Positions 7,163 to 16,394 of a DNA stretch of 64,000 nt are shown in pieces. The notes beneath the pieces are model-generated. The model was not told the origin of the DNA, did not search any database, and saw only the letters and a program-made list of their open reading frames with translations. How positions within the stretch are numbered: position 1 is the first letter of the stretch; the number at the start of each line of letters is the position of its first letter. Location of the stretch: the NCBI RefSeq assembly GCF_021650935.1, contig NZ_CP091244.1:186001-250000 (forward strand), written 5' to 3'. This DNA comes from Thiothrix winogradskyi. GTDB taxonomy: Bacteria; Pseudomonadota; Gammaproteobacteria; Thiotrichales; Thiotrichaceae. A program made the position numbers and the translations under genes.

Positions 7163-9232
7163 ATGAAAAATCTGCATTCATTGGGGTTAAGTATTTCCAT
7201 CGCGTTGTTACTCAGCGCCTGTGGCGGCGGCGGTTCCAGCACTACCGTCAGTACCAATCCCTCGACACCCGTGACACCAACGACCAACGCCAATAAACCT
7301 GCGTTGAAACAAGCCGCGAACAACACCGAACTCGAAACGCTGATCAAGCAGCAAATGCTGGAAATCTACGGCACGGTGCGCCCTGAAATATACCCTTGTG
7401 GCAGGGGTGGCATAGTGTGCGTAGCGGAGCCATCAATGACAACAAACGCACCTTCTGCTGTTGCCGACACCGCCAAAAACGTTTCCAGCACCAATACGCA
7501 GGAAACCAATGTCGACGAAGCCGACCGTCTGAAGACCGATGGTGAATACCTTTACGCTGCGGAATTAAACACGCCCAGCCTGAATATTTTCAAAGCGAAT
7601 CAAGCCAGCGCCCCCTTTGTCTCGAAAATAACACTGGGTACTGACAGCAACGCTCGCCTGAGCGGTCTGTATCTGGATACTGCGAATAAAACACTCGTCG
7701 CCCTTGCCGAAGAACAACAGATGTACGGTATCTGGAGCCGCTGGTTCATCCCCAGCTACTGGCAAAACCAACAAACGCAAATGTACCTGTTGAACGTTGC
7801 TAACCCCGCAAATCCTGTGCAAACCGCCAAACTCACGGTGGATGGGCAAGCCATCAGCAGCCGCCGCATCGGTTCGACGATGTACGTTGCCACTCGCCAC
7901 AGCCCCACCCTGCCCGGCTTGGAACAATACCCAAGCACCGAAGCAGCAGCAGCGGCAAACCGCACCCTCATCAACAATGCCAAATTGGCGGATTTCCTGC
8001 CCGATTACCAACTCAATGGCGGCAGCAAAACCGACATTTTCAGCGGTAATGATTGTTTCATGACACAATACACCGACAAGAAAAGCTACCAAACCAGCAT
8101 CGTCAGCTTGCTGGCAATTGATCTGAACGACGCCACGCCCACCCCGCAAGGCAAGTGTTTCGCGGGTGATACCGAGACGTTGTACGCCTCCACCGAAGCC
8201 ATTTATCTGGCGACCACCAGTTACAATTATTCCAATGATGCACTGACATCCACAGTAGTAAGCAATGACACGGCGGTTAGCACCAGCATCGCCTATGCAC
8301 CGAATATCAGTACTGACCTGCACAAGTTTTCACTGGCAGGCGGCATCAACTACAAGGGTTCGGGTCGCGTAGAGGGGCATTTGGGCTGGCAACAGGAAAT
8401 GAAACCGTTCCGCCTGAGCGAACATAACGACGTATTGCGTTTGATCACCTACGTGGGCGAAACACCTTCCACCAACCCTACTCCGGCACGGCTGTATACA
8501 TTGCAGGAAAACGCCGCGAACAAATCGCTGGACATTCTCGCCAAACTGCCCAACGCTACCCGCCCCGCACCATTAGGCAAACCGGGCGAACAAATCTACG
8601 CCACCCGCTTCCTTGGTGATCGGGGTTATCTGGTAACATTCCGCGCAACTGACCCGCTGTATGCCCTAGACTTAAGTAAACCGGCTGATCCGGTAATGCT
8701 TGGCGAGTTAGAAATCGACGGTTACTCTGACTACTTACATCCGGTAGGCGAACATTACTTACTAGGCATTGGCAAAGATGCCGTGCCTGACACAACATCG
8801 AACTGGGGTGATGGGCGTGGCGCATGGGTGCAAGGGGTGAAAGTGGCGCTGATTGATGTCACTGACCCTACCAATCCCCGCGAACAGGACAAGATCATTA
8901 TCGGCAAGCGCGGCACAGACACAGCAGTTTCCCAAAGCCATCACGCTCTCACTAGCCTGCAACGGGGGAACAATCTGCAAGTGGCGTTTCCGGTCAGTTT
9001 GCATGAAGGCGATACTGACTACCCACCCGGTCCAAGCGTCTACTACAACTGGAGTCGCGACCAACTTTACCGCCTGAACATTAACACCCAAACCGGTGCA
9101 ATGCAGGCATTGCCCCCGCTGGTCAGCAACAGCGCCACTCAGGATTACCTATGGCCGTATGACCGTTCCGTGATGATTGATAATTATGTGTACTACCTGC
9201 ACGGCGACAAGGTGCTAAGTCAGGCCTGGTAG
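7163..9232 (+). CDS. Secreted lipoprotein with beta-propeller domain
   Basis: A 689-residue protein with a lipoprotein signal (LLLSACGGGG, Cys20), a Ser/Thr/Pro-rich linker to about residue 55, and a large beta-propeller-like region. The segment around ETNVDEADRLKTDGEYLY matches the secreted C-terminal beta-propeller family distantly related to WD40. Members are outer-membrane-anchored or cell-surface proteins whose substrates are unknown. The start at 7163 has GGAGG at 7153-7157. It stands alone apart from nudE, which follows at 14 bp. Confidence 0.8.
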   Translation: MKNLHSLGLSISIALLLSACGGGGSSTTVSTNPSTPVTPTTNANKPALKQAANNTELETLIKQQMLEIYGTVRPEIYPCGRGGIVCVAEPSMTTNAPSAVADTAKNVSSTNTQETNVDEADRLKTDGEYLYAAELNTPSLNIFKANQASAPFVSKITLGTDSNARLSGLYLDTANKTLVALAEEQQMYGIWSRWFIPSYWQNQQTQMYLLNVANPANPVQTAKLTVDGQAISSRRIGSTMYVATRHSPTLPGLEQYPSTEAAAAANRTLINNAKLADFLPDYQLNGGSKTDIFSGNDCFMTQYTDKKSYQTSIVSLLAIDLNDATPTPQGKCFAGDTETLYASTEAIYLATTSYNYSNDALTSTVVSNDTAVSTSIAYAPNISTDLHKFSLAGGINYKGSGRVEGHLGWQQEMKPFRLSEHNDVLRLITYVGETPSTNPTPARLYTLQENAANKSLDILAKLPNATRPAPLGKPGEQIYATRFLGDRGYLVTFRATDPLYALDLSKPADPVMLGELEIDGYSDYLHPVGEHYLLGIGKDAVPDTTSNWGDGRGAWVQGVKVALIDVTDPTNPREQDKIIIGKRGTDTAVSQSHHALTSLQRGNNLQVAFPVSLHEGDTDYPPGPSVYYNWSRDQLYRLNINTQTGAMQALPPLVSNSATQDYLWPYDRSVMIDNYVYYLHGDKVLSQAW

Positions 9233-9246
9233 GTTAGAATCGGGGG

Positions 9247-9795
9247 ATGCAAAAACCACCCACGATACACGCCATACACCCCGTCACCAGCAGCCGCTTG
9301 TTCCATGTGGAAGAACTCCACTTGGAATTTAGCAACGGTGAACGCCGCATTTACGAGCGCCTTGCCAGCCGTGGCAATGGCGCTGTATTGATCGTTCCGC
9401 TGCTGGATGACGACACCCTGCTCCTAATCCGCGAATACTCAGCGGGAACAGGTCGCTACGAACTCGGCTTCCCCAAAGGCAAAGTGGAACGCGGCGAAGA
9501 TGTCCTCGACGCTGCCAACCGCGAAATCATGGAAGAAGTCGGCTACGGCGCACGCGATTTGCACGTATTGCGGCGCGTCAGCCTTTCCCCCGGCTATATG
9601 CAACACCACACCCACCTGATTCTTGCCCGCGACCTTTACCCACATCGCGTCGACGGTGACGAACCTGAGCCGCTGGAAGTCGTGCCCTGGAAATTGTCTG
9701 ATGCAGCAGAATTGCTGTTGCAAGATGATTTCACCGAAGGGCGCAGCTTGCTGGCACTGTATTTGGCGCAAGACTGGCTCAAACAACACGCATAG
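9247..9795 (+). CDS. nudE: ADP compounds hydrolase NudE (Nudix)
   Basis: A 182-residue Nudix hydrolase. The Nudix box runs GKVERGE then REIMEEVGYG with the correct spacing. NudE hydrolyses ADP-ribose, NADH and similar ADP-containing compounds. The N-terminal FHVEELHLEFSNGERRIYER region matches NudE rather than the MutT type. It is followed 14 bp later by cysQ, the same pairing seen in many gammaproteobacteria, which supports the call. Confidence 0.88.
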   Translation: MQKPPTIHAIHPVTSSRLFHVEELHLEFSNGERRIYERLASRGNGAVLIVPLLDDDTLLLIREYSAGTGRYELGFPKGKVERGEDVLDAANREIMEEVGYGARDLHVLRRVSLSPGYMQHHTHLILARDLYPHRVDGDEPEPLEVVPWKLSDAAELLLQDDFTEGRSLLALYLAQDWLKQHA

Positions 9796-9809
9796 ACTTA
9801 AGGATTTTC

Positions 9810-10601
9810 ATGGACTTGCCTAACCTCCTCCACGCCACCGTGCGCATTGCTCAAACAGCAGGCGCTAAAATCATGGCAGTCTACAACGCCCCCGACTTTG
9901 CGGTGGAACACAAAGCCGATGATTCCCCGCTCACGGCGGCAGATATGGCATCCCACCACCACATTGTCGATGCCTTAACCGCACTCACCCCGCAATATCC
10001 GGTACTGTCCGAAGAATCCGCCAGCCTGCCCTTTAGCGAGCGCAGCCAATGGCAAACCTACTGGCTGGTTGATCCGCTGGATGGAACCCGCGAATTCGTC
10101 AAACGCAATGGCGAATTCAGCACCCTGATTGCATTGATACACAATCACGCCCCCATTCTCGGTGTGGTTCACGCCCCCGCATTAAACGAAACGTGGTTTG
10201 CGCACCAAGGCGGTGGCGCATTCAAGTACATGCACGGAGAAACTTTCCCGATTAGCACTCGTGCGACTGGCAGGCCACTCAAAGTCATGGGCAGCAAATC
10301 GCACCGTGACCCAATCATGCCACAGTTTCTGGAACGCATCGGTGAACACGAATACGCGGTAATGGGCAGCATCCTCAAAGCTTGCCGCGTTGCCGAAGGT
10401 TCGGCGGACATTTACCCGCGCCTCGGTTTAACGTCGGAATGGGACACCGCCGCTGCGCAAATCATTGTGGAAGAAGCCGGTGGGCATTTCACCCGCACCG
10501 ATATGCAACCGCTGCGCTACAACACCAAAGAATCCATGCTGAACCCGCATTTCTTCGTGTTCGGCAAGGATTATCACGACTGGTCGCAATATTTAGTGTA
10601 G
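9810..10601 (+). CDS. cysQ: 3'(2'),5'-bisphosphate nucleotidase CysQ
   Basis: A 263-residue inositol-monophosphatase-fold enzyme that hydrolyses 3'-phosphoadenosine 5'-phosphate to AMP, recycling the by-product of sulfate assimilation. The metal-binding motif DPLDGTREF and the C-terminal WDTAAAQIIVEEAGG motif are intact. It sits in an apparent operon with nudE. Its 3' end overlaps the convergent SseB-like gene by 9 bp. Confidence 0.92.
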   Translation: MDLPNLLHATVRIAQTAGAKIMAVYNAPDFAVEHKADDSPLTAADMASHHHIVDALTALTPQYPVLSEESASLPFSERSQWQTYWLVDPLDGTREFVKRNGEFSTLIALIHNHAPILGVVHAPALNETWFAHQGGGAFKYMHGETFPISTRATGRPLKVMGSKSHRDPIMPQFLERIGEHEYAVMGSILKACRVAEGSADIYPRLGLTSEWDTAAAQIIVEEAGGHFTRTDMQPLRYNTKESMLNPHFFVFGKDYHDWSQYLV

Positions 10602-10988
10602 GTTTTGCAACATCCCCACTTCCAGATCAATCCCCATCTCGTGATCGGGATTGATCGAAATGCTGTAACCCACCCCGACTTTCTCAATAATCCACTTAAA
10701 TTCCGCCAGCAAGCCGCCGCCGTAGCCGGGGAAATCGCGCACAAAGGCTTTGGCACGATCCGGGCTGGTGAACAAAATCAAGATTTTATTGCCCGCATCA
10801 TCATCCAGTGTCAGCGGCACTGCCTGATCGCTGGTGGTCGGTTGTAAACCGCCAATCTGGTGCTTTTCGTAAATCGGCATAAAGAGCGTGACTTCCATCA
10901 ATTGCTGAATGAAAGTGTCGCCCTCCAATTCGCCCGCTAAGGCTTTTACTAACAGCTCTTCGGCTTCGTTCATGGTTTGTGGAGTCAT
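10593..10988 (-). CDS. SseB-family protein
   Basis: A 131-residue protein whose core (FMPIYEKHQIGGLQPTTSDQAVPL followed by KILILFTSPDRAKAF) matches the SseB N-terminal domain. The family is widespread and poorly characterised; some members bind transcription or virulence factors, but no function can be claimed here. Start at 10988 is preceded by AGGATA. It is convergent with cysQ and overlaps it by 9 bp. Confidence 0.7.
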   Translation of the reverse strand: MTPQTMNEAEELLVKALAGELEGDTFIQQLMEVTLFMPIYEKHQIGGLQPTTSDQAVPLTLDDDAGNKILILFTSPDRAKAFVRDFPGYGGGLLAEFKWIIEKVGVGYSISINPDHEMGIDLEVGMLQNLH

Positions 10989-11166
10989 GTTGGTATCCTA
11001 TTATGGGTAATGCCCTAGAGGGTAATCAATCGCCCCGCCCTGCACAATGACCCGCAAGAAGTATAATGGCAAACCCAAAACCGTTTATTTATGCATGGAA
11101 AGTCGCCATTTGTGTTGATTTTACACTACAATACCGTGTCATCTATTGCTTGCTTGGGCCAAACTT

Positions 11167-12645
11167 ATGCGAATCTTGTTTCAAACCCTCCGTCACACCA
11201 GCCTTTACTGGCTGACCAGTTTACTCCTGCTATTGTCACTGCCTGCCTTGGCGAATGAAACCGCCGCGAAAGACATACTGGAAGATTCCATCGTTAAAAT
11301 TTACGTCACCAGCAAATCCCAAAACAGTTATTCCCCTTGGAATGCCGACAGCCTCGCCTCCAGCGGCTCTGGTTTTATCATTGCGGACAACCGCATCCTC
11401 ACCAACGCGCATGTCGTTGCTGATCATATTTTCGTTGAAATCCAACGCGATGGCACACCGAAACGCTACCAAGCCACGGTCGAATTCGTTTCACACGAAA
11501 TGGATATTGCGGTACTCAAAGTCAAAGACGAGACCTTTTTTGCCAAAAGCAAGCCACTCGCCCTAGGTGAATTGCCTGACATTCACCAAGAAATCATGGT
11601 GCATGGCTTCCCCATTGGCGGCGACACGCTCAGTACCACACGCGGCATTGTGTCACGCATCGAATACATGCCGTATGTGCACAGCGGCTTGTCTTACCAA
11701 GTCATCCAAATTGATGCCGCCATCAACCCCGGCAACAGCGGTGGCCCTGCGATTATTAACGGCAAAGTCGCGGGCATGGTCATGCAAAAGTCCGACGAAA
11801 GTGCTGAAAATATCGGTTACATCATCCCCACCGTGATGATCAACCGCTTTCTCGCCGACGTAGCCGATGGCAAATACGACGGTTTCCCCACCTTTTCAGT
11901 AGAAACCCAAAATCTGCTCAGCCCCAGCCTGAAACAAAAACACCAACTGAAAGAAGACCAAAGCGGCGTTTTGGTCAGCAAAGTGTGTGCCAACACCTCT
12001 GCCGAAAAAGTCCTGCAAGAAAACGATGTTATCACCCACATTGACGGCAAAAAGATTGACGACGACGGCACGACCGCTCTAACTGCCCGCAAGACCATCA
12101 ACTTCCGGCATTACCTCGATCTGCATCAAATCGGTGACACGCTTACCCTCGATATTGTCCGCGATGGCACACCCCAACAGATCAAGCTACCATTGGATAA
12201 GGCGGACGAAAGCAACTATACCTATGACAAAGAACCGCGCTACGTCATCTACGGCGGCTTTGTGTTCGTCGCCACCGACGCTTACGAAGGCTGCCAAACC
12301 CGTGAAGACTACGATGAGCGCAAAGACAAAGAGAAAAAAGATGATATTAGCGTCACGCAAGTGCTGGCAGCTTCCGGCAATTTAGGGTTTCATGACCTGT
12401 CATCGCTCGGTGTCGAAAAACTCAATGGTGAACGTTTCAACACCTTTGAAGAATTCTACCAACGCTTACGCACCTCCACCGAACCCTTCGTGATTTTGGA
12501 AGATTACGCCGGTTACGAAGTGGCAATTGACCGCCAACTCGCGGACACTGAACACACTGACATTCTGGAACAATACAGCATCCACAAAGACCGTTCCAAA
12601 GAAGTCAGCACTTGGGATAAGGCACTGGCGCAAGCCAAACCGTAA
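11167..12645 (+). CDS. Periplasmic trypsin-like serine protease with PDZ domain
   Basis: A 492-residue protein with a signal peptide ending near SLPALANE. The protease domain is of the DegP/HtrA type: the triad is His in TNAHVV, Asp in EMDIAVLK and Ser in GNSGGPAI. A PDZ domain follows (SGVLVSKVC, then ENDVITHIDGKKI), and a second, degenerate PDZ-like region lies near the C-terminus. The architecture resembles Deg-type proteases with two PDZ segments (plant Deg9/Deg1-like relatives exist in bacteria). Likely role: periplasmic protein quality control. The upstream ATG-less extension from 11146 lacks a ribosome site. Confidence 0.82.
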   Translation: MRILFQTLRHTSLYWLTSLLLLLSLPALANETAAKDILEDSIVKIYVTSKSQNSYSPWNADSLASSGSGFIIADNRILTNAHVVADHIFVEIQRDGTPKRYQATVEFVSHEMDIAVLKVKDETFFAKSKPLALGELPDIHQEIMVHGFPIGGDTLSTTRGIVSRIEYMPYVHSGLSYQVIQIDAAINPGNSGGPAIINGKVAGMVMQKSDESAENIGYIIPTVMINRFLADVADGKYDGFPTFSVETQNLLSPSLKQKHQLKEDQSGVLVSKVCANTSAEKVLQENDVITHIDGKKIDDDGTTALTARKTINFRHYLDLHQIGDTLTLDIVRDGTPQQIKLPLDKADESNYTYDKEPRYVIYGGFVFVATDAYEGCQTREDYDERKDKEKKDDISVTQVLAASGNLGFHDLSSLGVEKLNGERFNTFEEFYQRLRTSTEPFVILEDYAGYEVAIDRQLADTEHTDILEQYSIHKDRSKEVSTWDKALAQAKP

Positions 12646-12667
12646 GTACTGCGCCAGCACCTGCCAC

Positions 12668-13933
12668 TCAGAACCCGGCGTTTTGGGTGGCAGTCAACAC
12701 CCCCGTCGCTTCCTTATACATATCGCGGTTGGCTTGATTCACGCTCATGACCAGATACGCATCCTTCGCCGGGTCATACAACATCAGCGTTCCCCAAAAC
12801 CCGGCATGACCCCAGACTTCACGCCCATTCACCACTGCCCGTTGCAAGCCCAAGCCATAGTTGGGGCTGGCGGCACTGGCTTGCCGCATCTGCTGCAAGG
12901 TCGCTCGTTCACGGAACAATTCCCCTTGCATCAAGGCACGGAAAAACCGCAACAAATCATCGCCCGTCGACACCAAAGCACCGCTTGCCCATGCCCCCGA
13001 CATGCTTAAAGGTGTCGCCGTAATATCAAGATAATTGCCTGCGGAAAGCGTATAGAAATGGTGTGCGATGGCACCACGCCCGGTTTCAAAGCTTTCATGC
13101 CAAGTATGCGCCATGCCTAAGCGGTTAAAAATGCGGGCGCGGTATTGGCTGGTCAACGACTGCCCGGTAGCACGTTCCACCACCAAACCTAACAGTAAGT
13201 AATGGGTATCGCTGTATTCAAACTGCCGCCCCGGTGCAGCCAGCGCATTGCGCCCCAAGCCGGTGCTCAGGTAATGCGCCAATAATGCCCGCCCATCCCA
13301 CTGACGTGATGCCAACCCACGTCCGCTATTGCTGACTACCTCACTGAGCATTTGCGCAAATAAGCCGTTACCGTCCTGCACCGTGGGAGTATCAGCGAGG
13401 TAATCCCGCAAGCCTGCCGTGTGTTGCAGCAATTGGCGCACCGTAATACGACCACCGGATTTTACCCCGTTGATAACATGCAAATCATCCAGCGTATACC
13501 CCGGCGGTAACAGCGTATTATCCAGCAAGCGTGACAACGGCGTATCCAAGCTGAAATAACCCTCTTCCACCAACTGCAACACCACCGTGGCGGTAAATAT
13601 TTTGGAAATACTGGCAACCCGGAACGGATACGCACTGGTCAATGCCTCACCGGTTTGCGGATTTGCCAAACCTTGCGCCCCTGCATAATGGAGTTGCTCA
13701 CGCGGCATATCAAACAATAGCGTGGCACTTACCACATCCGGTTCCGCCACGGTTTCGGCAACCCAGCGATCCAGATTGCTCGTCAAACGATTAGCCAATG
13801 CGGGTTCTGCAACAACACGCGGAATCACGCTGAGTTGCGATTGCGCCACACCACTGCCGCCACATCCTGCTAATAACAATATCAACACTCCCATACCGAC
13901 CACCGCAACGCTGTGTCCTGCTCGCTGTACCAT
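12668..13933 (-). CDS. Beta-lactamase-family serine hydrolase lipoprotein
   Basis: A 421-residue class C beta-lactamase/DD-peptidase-fold protein. The lipobox LLLAGC gives a membrane anchor. The nucleophile motif S-I-S-K lies in RVASISKIF. The second motif is Y-S-D rather than Y-S/A-N, and the third appears as HAG in VWGHAGFWGT. These fit the esterase/peptidase side of the family more than true beta-lactamases. The ATG at 13933 is used, with a GTG at 13945 as a weaker alternative. It is convergent with the protease gene. Confidence 0.78.
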   Translation of the reverse strand: MVQRAGHSVAVVGMGVLILLLAGCGGSGVAQSQLSVIPRVVAEPALANRLTSNLDRWVAETVAEPDVVSATLLFDMPREQLHYAGAQGLANPQTGEALTSAYPFRVASISKIFTATVVLQLVEEGYFSLDTPLSRLLDNTLLPPGYTLDDLHVINGVKSGGRITVRQLLQHTAGLRDYLADTPTVQDGNGLFAQMLSEVVSNSGRGLASRQWDGRALLAHYLSTGLGRNALAAPGRQFEYSDTHYLLLGLVVERATGQSLTSQYRARIFNRLGMAHTWHESFETGRGAIAHHFYTLSAGNYLDITATPLSMSGAWASGALVSTGDDLLRFFRALMQGELFRERATLQQMRQASAASPNYGLGLQRAVVNGREVWGHAGFWGTLMLYDPAKDAYLVMSVNQANRDMYKEATGVLTATQNAGF

Positions 13934-14152
13934 GCTTTTTCCCACCCATTGACTGCATTAAACATGGGAGGGGTATAGATCAAGGTTAGCAACACTAAGG
14001 TCGCGGGCAGCGGTGACGGCTCAAAGCCACCGATAAACGGTAATAATGAAAAACAGACAAACACTTATATAAAAAACATTCCCCTAAGCGAGCATGTCAG
14101 GGCAATCTTCACTTACAATGCATCAATTGACCTTAATTGACGGAGTTTGCAA

Positions 14153-14311
14153 ATGAAAAACACCAATTTCTGGCTAGGCAACGGTTTGCTGGCACTAGCC
14201 TTATTGATCTTGGTTTTTATGGGAACACTCTCGGAAATGTTCGGCATCGGCGCGGTTATCGCCTGGATGGGGGTCGCCGCCGCTGGCACCTATTTCATCA
14301 TGAAAAGCTGA
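14153..14311 (+). CDS. Small membrane protein, 52 residues
   Basis: A short gene starting MKNTNFWLGNGL with a good GGAG ribosome site (cGGAGtttgc) and two predicted membrane segments (residues 10-27 and 31-49), ending FIMKS. It precedes the TauE-type exporter by 62 bp on the same strand. No family is recognised. The hydrophobic pattern, good start context and codon use support it being real; it could be an accessory subunit or an independent small protein. Confidence 0.65.
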   Translation: MKNTNFWLGNGLLALALLILVFMGTLSEMFGIGAVIAWMGVAAAGTYFIMKS

Positions 14312-14373
14312 GTCGGGTAAGCACATTTCTCACCTTTCTCATCGACGAATAGCCACAGCCCTGGAGCAAACTC

Positions 14374-15090
14374 ATGGGAGTTGAACTGTTACTGATGCTG
14401 TTTGCGTTCCTCACCTCCATCCTGACGGCAGTCATGGGCTTGGGTGGTGGCCTGATCCTGATTGCGCTAATGCCGGGGCTGTTACCGCCGGTTGCCATCA
14501 TTCCGGTACACGCGGCAACTCAACTGGTTTCCAATACTAGCCGGGCGTTGTTTGCGTGGCGCGACATCCGCTGGGAATTCATGTTGGCATTTGTCATCGG
14601 CTCGCTCGCGGGTGGCTTGCTGGCTGCCAAAATCGCTACCCTGCTCAATCTGGAATACCTGCCGCTGCTGATTGCGGCTTTCATCCTGTTCAACGTGTGG
14701 GGTCGTGGCATCACCTTCAACAACAGCCCGAAAGGTGAATTCCTGACCATTGGTTTCGTGCAAACCGGCATGGGCATGTTATCGGGCACGACCGGACCGC
14801 TGGCGCAATCAACGCTGGTGCGCAAAGGGCTGGAGCGGGATGCCATCGTCGCCACTTCCGCTGTATTCATGAGCATCTCGCACCTGATCAAGCTGGCACT
14901 GTTTGGGTTTATCGGCTTCAGTTTCGCGGAATACTGGGCGGTGATGCTGGCAATGATCGCGGCGGTGATTGCCGGAACGTGGGTGGGAACACGGCTGCGA
15001 CACCGTGTCCCGAATGAGGCTTTCAGGCTTGCACTCAAGTGGCTGCTGACGTTGCTGGCGGTGCGGATTATTGTGCAAACACTGTGGTAG
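14374..15090 (+). CDS. TauE/SafE-family anion exporter
   Basis: A 238-residue integral membrane protein with about seven to eight hydrophobic segments and the family hallmark GLGGGLILIALMPGLLPP near the N-terminus, plus a second pseudo-repeat (VQTGMGMLSGTTGPL). TauE/SafE proteins export sulfite, sulfoacetate or related organosulfur anions. In a sulfur-oxidising host a role in sulfite handling is plausible, but substrate cannot be read from the sequence. Confidence 0.85.
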   Translation: MGVELLLMLFAFLTSILTAVMGLGGGLILIALMPGLLPPVAIIPVHAATQLVSNTSRALFAWRDIRWEFMLAFVIGSLAGGLLAAKIATLLNLEYLPLLIAAFILFNVWGRGITFNNSPKGEFLTIGFVQTGMGMLSGTTGPLAQSTLVRKGLERDAIVATSAVFMSISHLIKLALFGFIGFSFAEYWAVMLAMIAAVIAGTWVGTRLRHRVPNEAFRLALKWLLTLLAVRIIVQTLW

Positions 15091-15128
15091 CGATTACTCA
15101 AGCACGACGGATAAAGTATCCGCGCAAC

Positions 15129-16199
15129 CTAACCCCGTGATTTAAAGCGTTTGGCAGAGGCTTTCGCCTGCTTGTAAAAACGCCCTAACGCCCGATCCTG
15201 CTCGCGCCGTTGCGCAACCGAGCCACTATTGCGGGCCTGTTCTTCCCGCAACTTGTGGTAATTGTCCAGCCGCCGTTGTTCCAGCTTGCCAGCCTCGACA
15301 GCTTGCCTGACGGCACACCCCGGTTCAGCCAGATGCTGGCAGTCATGGAAGTGACATTGCCCGGCAAATGCTTCAATGTCAGCGAAAGTAGACTGAATCC
15401 CCTCCTCACAATCCACCAGTTGCAGTTCGCGCATTCCCGGTGTGTCCAGCAGGATGCCGCCACCCTGCAAACGGTGCAGGCTGCGGGAAGTGGTGGTGTG
15501 GCGACCTTTGCTGTCCTTGGCGCGGATGGGCGTAGTAACTTGGGCGAAATCCCCTTGCAAGCTGTTGGTCAGGGTGGATTTGCCAACTCCGGATGAACCC
15601 AGCAGGGCAACGGTTTGCCCGCTGGCGCACCAGATCCCCAAGGTTGCCACGTCCTGCGCATCGGTGGCATTGACGACCTCAATTGGCAGCGTGGGGTAAG
15701 ACTTGCGGATGGCATCCACATACACCGAGGTATCCGCGCACAGGTCTTTTTTGGTCAGCACCACCACCGCATCAATCGCGGTTTCTGCCGCCAGAGTCAG
15801 ATAACGTTCAATCCGGTTGAGGTTAAATTCCTCATTGCAGGAAGTCACCACAAACAGCGTGTCGATATTGGCAGCAATCAGTTGCAGTACGGCTTCACTG
15901 CCTGCGCTGCGGCGCTTGATTAGCGTTTTGCGTTCTAGCAGGCGCAGCGGCTGCAACTCCCTGTCCAGCAGTAACCAGTCGCCGACGGTGGGGTGGTTTT
16001 CAGGCGGTTCGTGCCGCCACGGGTAGGTGGAAAGCGGGACGGATTGCGCTTGCCCCAGCGCATTCAGCCCCACGCATTCAATCAGGTTGCGTTGCACGCC
16101 CGTGACTCGGAACGGCAAGCTGGTTTCAAGGGCTTCCAGTGTCAGTTGTGACTGAAAAAAATGCTTCCACCCCAGTTCATGGAGATGTGTAATTTGCAT
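15129..16199 (-). CDS. rsgA: Ribosome small subunit-dependent GTPase A
   Basis: A 356-residue circularly permuted GTPase involved in late 30S subunit maturation. Motifs in permuted order are G4 TKKD, G1 GSSGVGKST, and G3 DTPGMREL, followed by a C-terminal zinc module (CHFHDCQHLAEPGC). An N-terminal OB domain precedes them. The C-terminus is a basic tail (YKQAKASAKRFKS). The start MQITHLHELGW at 16199 is chosen over the in-frame codon at 16226. A leader peptide with overlapping hairpins lies upstream. Confidence 0.88.
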   Translation of the reverse strand: MQITHLHELGWKHFFQSQLTLEALETSLPFRVTGVQRNLIECVGLNALGQAQSVPLSTYPWRHEPPENHPTVGDWLLLDRELQPLRLLERKTLIKRRSAGSEAVLQLIAANIDTLFVVTSCNEEFNLNRIERYLTLAAETAIDAVVVLTKKDLCADTSVYVDAIRKSYPTLPIEVVNATDAQDVATLGIWCASGQTVALLGSSGVGKSTLTNSLQGDFAQVTTPIRAKDSKGRHTTTSRSLHRLQGGGILLDTPGMRELQLVDCEEGIQSTFADIEAFAGQCHFHDCQHLAEPGCAVRQAVEAGKLEQRRLDNYHKLREEQARNSGSVAQRREQDRALGRFYKQAKASAKRFKSRG

Positions 16200-16260
16200 G
16201 GCTGTATTCCCAATAAGCGAAATCAAGGCACACGCCTATCGCTAAGCGCGGAATTATTGG

Positions 16261-16292
16261 GGGATTCGGCAGAATCCCGGCACAGACCGGGA
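16261..16292 (-). promoter_or_regulatory. Two overlapping, mutually exclusive hairpins in the rsgA leader
   Basis: On the minus strand one stem-loop is TCCCGG/CCGGGA (16275-16292). The other is GGGATTC/GAATCCC (16261-16278). They share the GGGA bases at 16275-16278, so only one can form at a time. They lie between a 12-residue leader peptide and the rsgA start. This is the geometry of an attenuation or translation-dependent switch. Neither stem has a T tail, so transcription termination is not evident. Confidence 0.5.
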
Positions 16293-16305
16293 CAGGATCA
16301 GACGA

Positions 16306-16344
16306 TCAGCGTTGGGCGGCCTGTGCAGTGTGGCAAACAATCAT
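16306..16344 (-). CDS. Possible leader peptide upstream of rsgA
   Basis: A 12-codon open frame encoding MIVCHTAQAAQR, with a near-perfect AGAAGGAGA ribosome site about 7 bases before the ATG, directly upstream of the paired hairpins before rsgA. Short frames are common by chance; the strong ribosome site and the overlapping hairpins immediately after are what support it. No obvious run of a single regulatory amino acid is present. Confidence 0.4.
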   Translation of the reverse strand: MIVCHTAQAAQR

Positions 16345-16394
16345 CGGAATCTCCTTCTGCTAGTGATGGGAATAGGGTTAAGTATAGCAGCATT

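Noticed and set aside
7565..8323. 252-codon minus-strand ORF opposite the beta-propeller lipoprotein
   Set aside because: Mirror-frame composition and no recognised domain.
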